A stretch of DNA of 64,000 bases from Cyclaneusma minus (lineage: Eukaryota; Ascomycota; Leotiomycetes; Marthamycetales; Marthamycetaceae): the NCBI GenBank assembly GCA_037179335.1, contig JAKZHN010000020.1, positions 62,001 to 126,000 on the forward strand, written 5' to 3'. The notes beneath the pieces were generated by a model. It made no database searches, was not told the DNA's origin, and worked only from the letters and a program-made list of their open reading frames with translations. This document shows positions 60,041 through 64,000 of the stretch, one piece after another. Position 1 is the first letter of the stretch. Each line of letters opens with the position of its first letter. Both the position numbers and the translations under genes were made by a program.

Positions 60041-60865
60041 TTAGACGTACTTGCACATCATGGCAACCATGAGATCGAACAGACCGATGGCCTCGACGAA
60101 GGCGAATCCGAGAATGGCGTACGAGAAGAGCTGGCCACGCATGCTGGGGTTGCGGGCGACGGCCATCAGGAGGGAGGCAAAGACCAATCCGATACCGATA
60201 CCGGCACCACCGAGACCGATGGCGGCGGAACCCATACTGTGTACGTTGTTAGTGTTGTGTCCCGTGATGATACCGATATGTGTAGAGCGAAGGCCATTGG
60301 AGCTTTGATCAAGCTTGGTGAAGCATTGTAGTGAGGGCAATGTCCATCCAATGGATGATGATGCTGGGCTGGTATAGACGTTGTGTGTCGGACTGAACTC
60401 ACCCAAGGTTCTGGGAGACCTGGACCATGGCGTTGGCAACCTCAGAGGAGTACTGGCGGCGGCCGACTTGGGCAACGTTGCGGGCCAAGAGGTTGCGGGT
60501 GACGGCAGTGTTCATCAAGGGAGAGGTGGCACGGGAGGTCTTGGTGACGGTGGAGGGACGGGCCGGGGTCATGGCTACACACAGTCGCAGCACCAGTCAG
60601 TCTCATTGCTTCACGTGACATGTATGTTGTATGTTTTGATATACACAGGTGTATGATGGAAGGGCTTGGGGTGGGAGGGCATTGCGTGATTCAATGTGTG
60701 GAATGTGGAAGGGCAAGCTTGAAGCTCAATGTATGGGGAAGCTGGGGAAAGCTTACCAGAGAAGCTGCGGGCAGCTTGGAAGTTGCTGCGGACGGCAGGG
60801 CGAGCAGCGCGGGCAGCGGAGCCCATCATGGTGTTGAGCTTGGGGGCGATGAACTTGGAGGCCAT
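60041..60865 (-). CDS. atp9: Mitochondrial ATP synthase subunit 9 (c-ring), nuclear-encoded precursor, 158 aa
   Basis: Model: complement(join(60041-60236, 60403-60574, 60757-60865)), 477 bp; introns of 182 and 166 bp. ATG at 60865 gives MASKFIAPKLNTMMGSAARA, a basic, Ser/Ala-rich presequence that runs to RRQYSSEV, where the mature protein is expected to begin. The mature part joins across the second intron as SQNLGMGSAAIGLGGAGIGI, the glycine-rich first helix, then the polar loop ARNPSMRGQLF, and the second helix with the proton-carrying Glu in FAFVEAIGLFDLMVA. It forms the rotor ring of the FO sector in the inner membrane. A nuclear copy with a long presequence is typical of filamentous ascomycetes. 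The C-terminus (MMCKYV) has Cys where relatives usually have Ala. Confidence 0.95.
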
Positions 60866-63693
60866 TGCGACGGTGTTTGGTTGATGGATTTGGGATGGAG
60901 AGGAGATGGATTTGATGGAGTCGTGGATGGAGGTGGTTGGTGGTCGGAGGAGAAGAGGAGCGAGGAGCTGCGTGGAGGAGAAAACTTTTCGAACGCTGGG
61001 GGAGCCGGGAAAGTCAGGCACACACGGGAAATACACAGGCCGCACGCCGCAGCTCGCTCCAGCTCTGCACGGCCGTTTAGAGAGAGCACCTTGGTGACAG
61101 AGGGATTGGCGAATGGGAGGTTGTCCAGCTGGTGGTGGTGGAGCGGTGGAGCGACAGCAGCCTATGGGGAGCGGTGATGCTCGGGGAGCTGGAGGCTACC
61201 ATCGACGCCTACCCTTAAACAGAGCTTCACCTCCTCGATTCTACCCCTTCAGTTTAGGACCAAGAGACTATCTACACTTCCAGAGCTTGGAGATTCCAGG
61301 GAGCAGCTTTCTTACTCACTTGGGCAAGACAGTGGATCCTTGGAATCCCTCATGACGCCGTCAGGGCAAGCTTGGGCGTCAGATATGACAGAGCACGTCC
61401 TTCATCCCTTTCACGATAAAAGGGCAGACAGAAATCGATGCAGTGCCGTTAAATCAGAGTGATGCGGCTCCCGGCACGCGGCGATGCTGTCTGTACTATG
61501 CCCAAACTCGTAATGATGGCGTCGATTAATGCAAGATTACAGCGGCTGACAGGGACATAAATTGGCATGGTTCATTTCAATTCCGGGCAACAGGTCAGCC
61601 CCTGTCTGGTCTCTGCTGGCACAGCAGCTCCAGCCCGTGATCTTCCGAGCTGGCCGCTGTTTGCCCCCAAGCTCAGCTTTGACATCAAGAAATTGTTCCC
61701 ATATCAGCAGGACTGGTTTTTGACATCAACAGGCCGTACATGCAATTTTCGTGAGCTGAAGCCCTTCCGATTGAAGAACTTGCTGCATCTGTTTTTTTCA
61801 CAGTTGTGCGAGCATAGGTTGTGCTGTCGGAGCAAGCTTTGTCGTTGAGGCTCGGAGCTCTGGCAGGGATAAAAAGCTCTTCCTTGGAAGCGCCAAGCCG
61901 CTGCTCGGGTTCCACAAAACACCTCGAACCGACCTCATCTTCCCCCTTACAGAGCGGCCCGACCTCTTTTCCGCTCTTTTCCACCAGATTTCCGTGCAGT
62001 TCGCATTCCGGGCATCCAAATCCAGCCATCCGACCTCACCCAACAGGAAAGGATCAAAAAGCAGGAGCTGCAGTGACTTTATCATGAGCTTGCTTTCCTT
62101 GCGCGCTGCGGCCAAAAGATAAGAACCCGAACGAGAGAGGACACGAGTCATCGTGTCCAGATCGTGACCTTCAATTTGCTGACGCAAACATGGGGGGTGC
62201 CGACTAGTCGCCAGAGTGGAGCCGCACGATACGGCAAAACTGCCTCATTTCGAAAAGTCTGTGACGTCTGGGTCTTGTCAAAACGAAAGGGGCTGTCATG
62301 AAACCGAGTCGACGATGACAGCATGGGCAAACGAGCAACATGAAGATCAAATCTGACGAGGTCGAGGACCGTTTGCTGTTTTGGGGAAGGCTAGGTGTTG
62401 AGGATTGCGGGCCTGAGATGAGCTGGGACATGTGTCTTACTCGACTTGGTTTGGATTCATGGATTTTATGTGTAAGGCAAGGCAGTCTAACTTGATTCGA
62501 GTTTTCGTCTTTCTCTTCATTCTTCTGCATGTTTGATAAAAGTGGTTTTTTGTTTGATGCTGGGTTTTTTCGACGAGAAGAGCTCATCAATGCTTTGAGG
62601 TGTGGCCTTAAAGTTCAGAGCACTGACTCGGTCGGAGCCAACCTTAAGAGACACCATCCGCTCGCTGGCGGCCGTGAAGCTTTCGGCCGAAAAGTCAACG
62701 TCCAGCGGCAGTTCAACAGCGACGACTTCGTTCTGACTTCAAGAGCTTTTTCATTCTGGCTCCCCAAAAGACTCAAGGTGTTCGTCGAGTTGTTAGCGAA
62801 ACCTCTGGAGTCTGAGGGATTGCTGAACGAGGAGACTGCTTTCCCCTTCCTCTTCTTTGCAAGACCAAGGCTAGGTGAAGACTTTCATACTGTCTTATCA
62901 CTTCAATCCGCAGCATCTAGGTACTCTCGGAAAGTTAGAAGTCTGGGGATAAGCTTGCCGCGGGTTGAGGTTGGGAAGATGGGCGTGAAAGACATCAAAT
63001 CGACCTTGCTAGAACGAAACCGAATTCTTCGACGGGAACACCGATACACGAATGGCTCCGTTTAACCAGGAACACATCTCGAGATCCACGACCTCCAGGA
63101 GTCACCGCCGCTCCGGGACCTCTTCTGCGGGGGATCAGCGAGGAAAGTGGAAACCATCAATCTCTCCAAGGTTTGTGTGGAGAGGCCAAGTCTGGGGGAT
63201 GTGTCAATGCTCAACCAAGTATTCAAGCATGTGCAAGGAATCCGGGGGCTGGAGCCTGTAACTTGAGGAGAGAAGAACGACCTCGTCTCCATTCCTAATT
63301 TTGTTGTCACTAACAGCCATATTCTGATTATCAGAGGGCTCAACGACCAGCCAACAGTCAGCACCAGCAGCGAGGAAGGTTTATATGAACTGGGACCTTC
63401 GATCTCACCAACCAGTCAACGACGTCTACTCGACTAGCTTGGCCTTGATTTGTCGACCATTGCATTCGACCAAACTCTAGCTCATGTCACCTCGAAGACG
63501 AAGAATGGCTCCGAAGCCAGCGGAACCTCAGCAGAGGCCGATATTGTTACACCTCCTATTCCGAATACTTCACCGGTTTTCCGGACTTGTAATCTGAACG
63601 AGCCGCCACGAACGAAACCTGTGGACTTGTTAAACCAACCGAATCATTCATCGAACCCTCGACGCCATCCGCAACCCATCTTCTCGAACGCGT
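60866..63693. other. Intergenic region, ATP9 promoter side
   Basis: The ATP9 promoter should lie in the first few hundred bases. Between 62529 and 63065 open frames of 170 codons or more exist on both strands; neither shows a family motif, so no gene is called. The last few hundred bases are probably leader of the gene at 63694. Confidence 0.4.
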
Positions 63694-64000
63694 ATGTCGA
63701 GACAACTGCAGAACCTAGCCAGGTCATCGAGAGCCCCTGTCTTCAGCAAGCTTCCATCATTCTTGTCCTCCCACCGTACAGGATCAAGTCACCCACACTT
63801 CCGTCTCCAGAAACCATCTCTATCATCTTCTGGAATCCGCCAAAGTCCTGAAATCGACCCTGCCCTACCAGACCTCATCGACAGCATGGGCGACGCCGTA
63901 CTTCCACCTTTCGATTGGGAAGCCGCTAGGAAGGCTGCCACGGCAGCTTCGAAGAAGGCCGCCGCTTCATCCTCATCTTCCGCACCACAAGAACAATATC
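63694..64000 (+). CDS. 5' part of an unidentified gene, cut by the window end
   Basis: ATG at 63694 opens a frame that stays open to the end of the window (102 codons). It begins MSRQLQNLARSSRAPVFSKL and later has PEIDPALPDLIDSMGDAVLP, PFDWEAARKAATAASKKAAA and a serine run. The N-terminus is basic and Ser-rich without acidic residues, compatible with a mitochondrial presequence. An in-frame ATG at 63886 (ACAGCATGGG) is an alternative start. A TAA in the same frame about 55 bases upstream limits extension. Product unknown. Confidence 0.5.
   Translation, partial: MSRQLQNLARSSRAPVFSKLPSFLSSHRTGSSHPHFRLQKPSLSSSGIRQSPEIDPALPDLIDSMGDAVLPPFDWEAARKAATAASKKAAASSSSSAPQEQY

Noticed and set aside
62529..63065. 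178-codon plus-strand frame, with a comparable open frame antisense to it
   Set aside because: Neither strand shows a family motif or clear exon limits, so neither can be preferred.

Overview
The window is nuclear DNA of a filamentous ascomycete (Pezizomycotina). The protein-coding genes carry short introns (about 47-180 bp) with GT-AG borders and CTAAC/CTGAC-like branch sites. The recognisable proteins are typical fungal ones: nuclear-encoded mitochondrial ATP synthase subunit 9, the TRAPPII subunit Trs120, hamartin (TSC1), Tap42, a Dicer-like protein and an Rds1-type secreted protein. The class is not proven by the sequence; Dothideomycetes or a relative is a guess. No bacterial, CRISPR, rRNA or tRNA feature was recognised. 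Exon models were built by reading splice sites and checking that phases join; none has transcript support.

Layout. 1-5.9 kb is gene-poor. It holds the decayed remains of a superfamily-1 RNA helicase (minus strand, P-loop visible, stops and frameshifts), an ORF fragment upstream of it and a possible 60-residue secreted peptide. 6-11.2 kb has a single-pass membrane protein and a six-exon gene for a predicted zinc metallopeptidase whose HExxH motif is cut by an intron. 12.7-28.7 kb is dense and conserved: TSC1 (-), mitochondrial uL23 (+), a SAM methyltransferase (-), an MT-A70/METTL4-like methyltransferase (+), TAP42 (-) and a Dicer-like protein (+). 31.6-47.6 kb is looser: Rds1-like (+), a proline-rich unknown (+), Trs120 (-) and an eight-repeat Pumilio/PUF protein (-). 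47.6-55.9 kb is an 8.3-kb stretch with no convincing gene. 55.9-64 kb has a small membrane protein (+), a possible small secreted protein (+), ATP9 (-) and the 5' end of an unidentified gene (+).

Functional themes. Two TOR-pathway proteins (TSC1, a TORC1 inhibitor; Tap42, a TOR-regulated PP2A partner) lie 5 kb apart. Three genes act on RNA or nucleic-acid modification (Dicer-like, MT-A70, PUF), beside a dead RNA helicase. Three head-to-head gene pairs share short promoters (TSC1/uL23m, SAM-MTase/MT-A70, TAP42/Dicer). The most interesting signals are the intron-split zinc-binding motif, coding repeats and an exact tandem duplication in the Dicer gene, a PUF protein whose RNA code can be read off, and a palindrome TACCTAGGTA that recurs only between genes.
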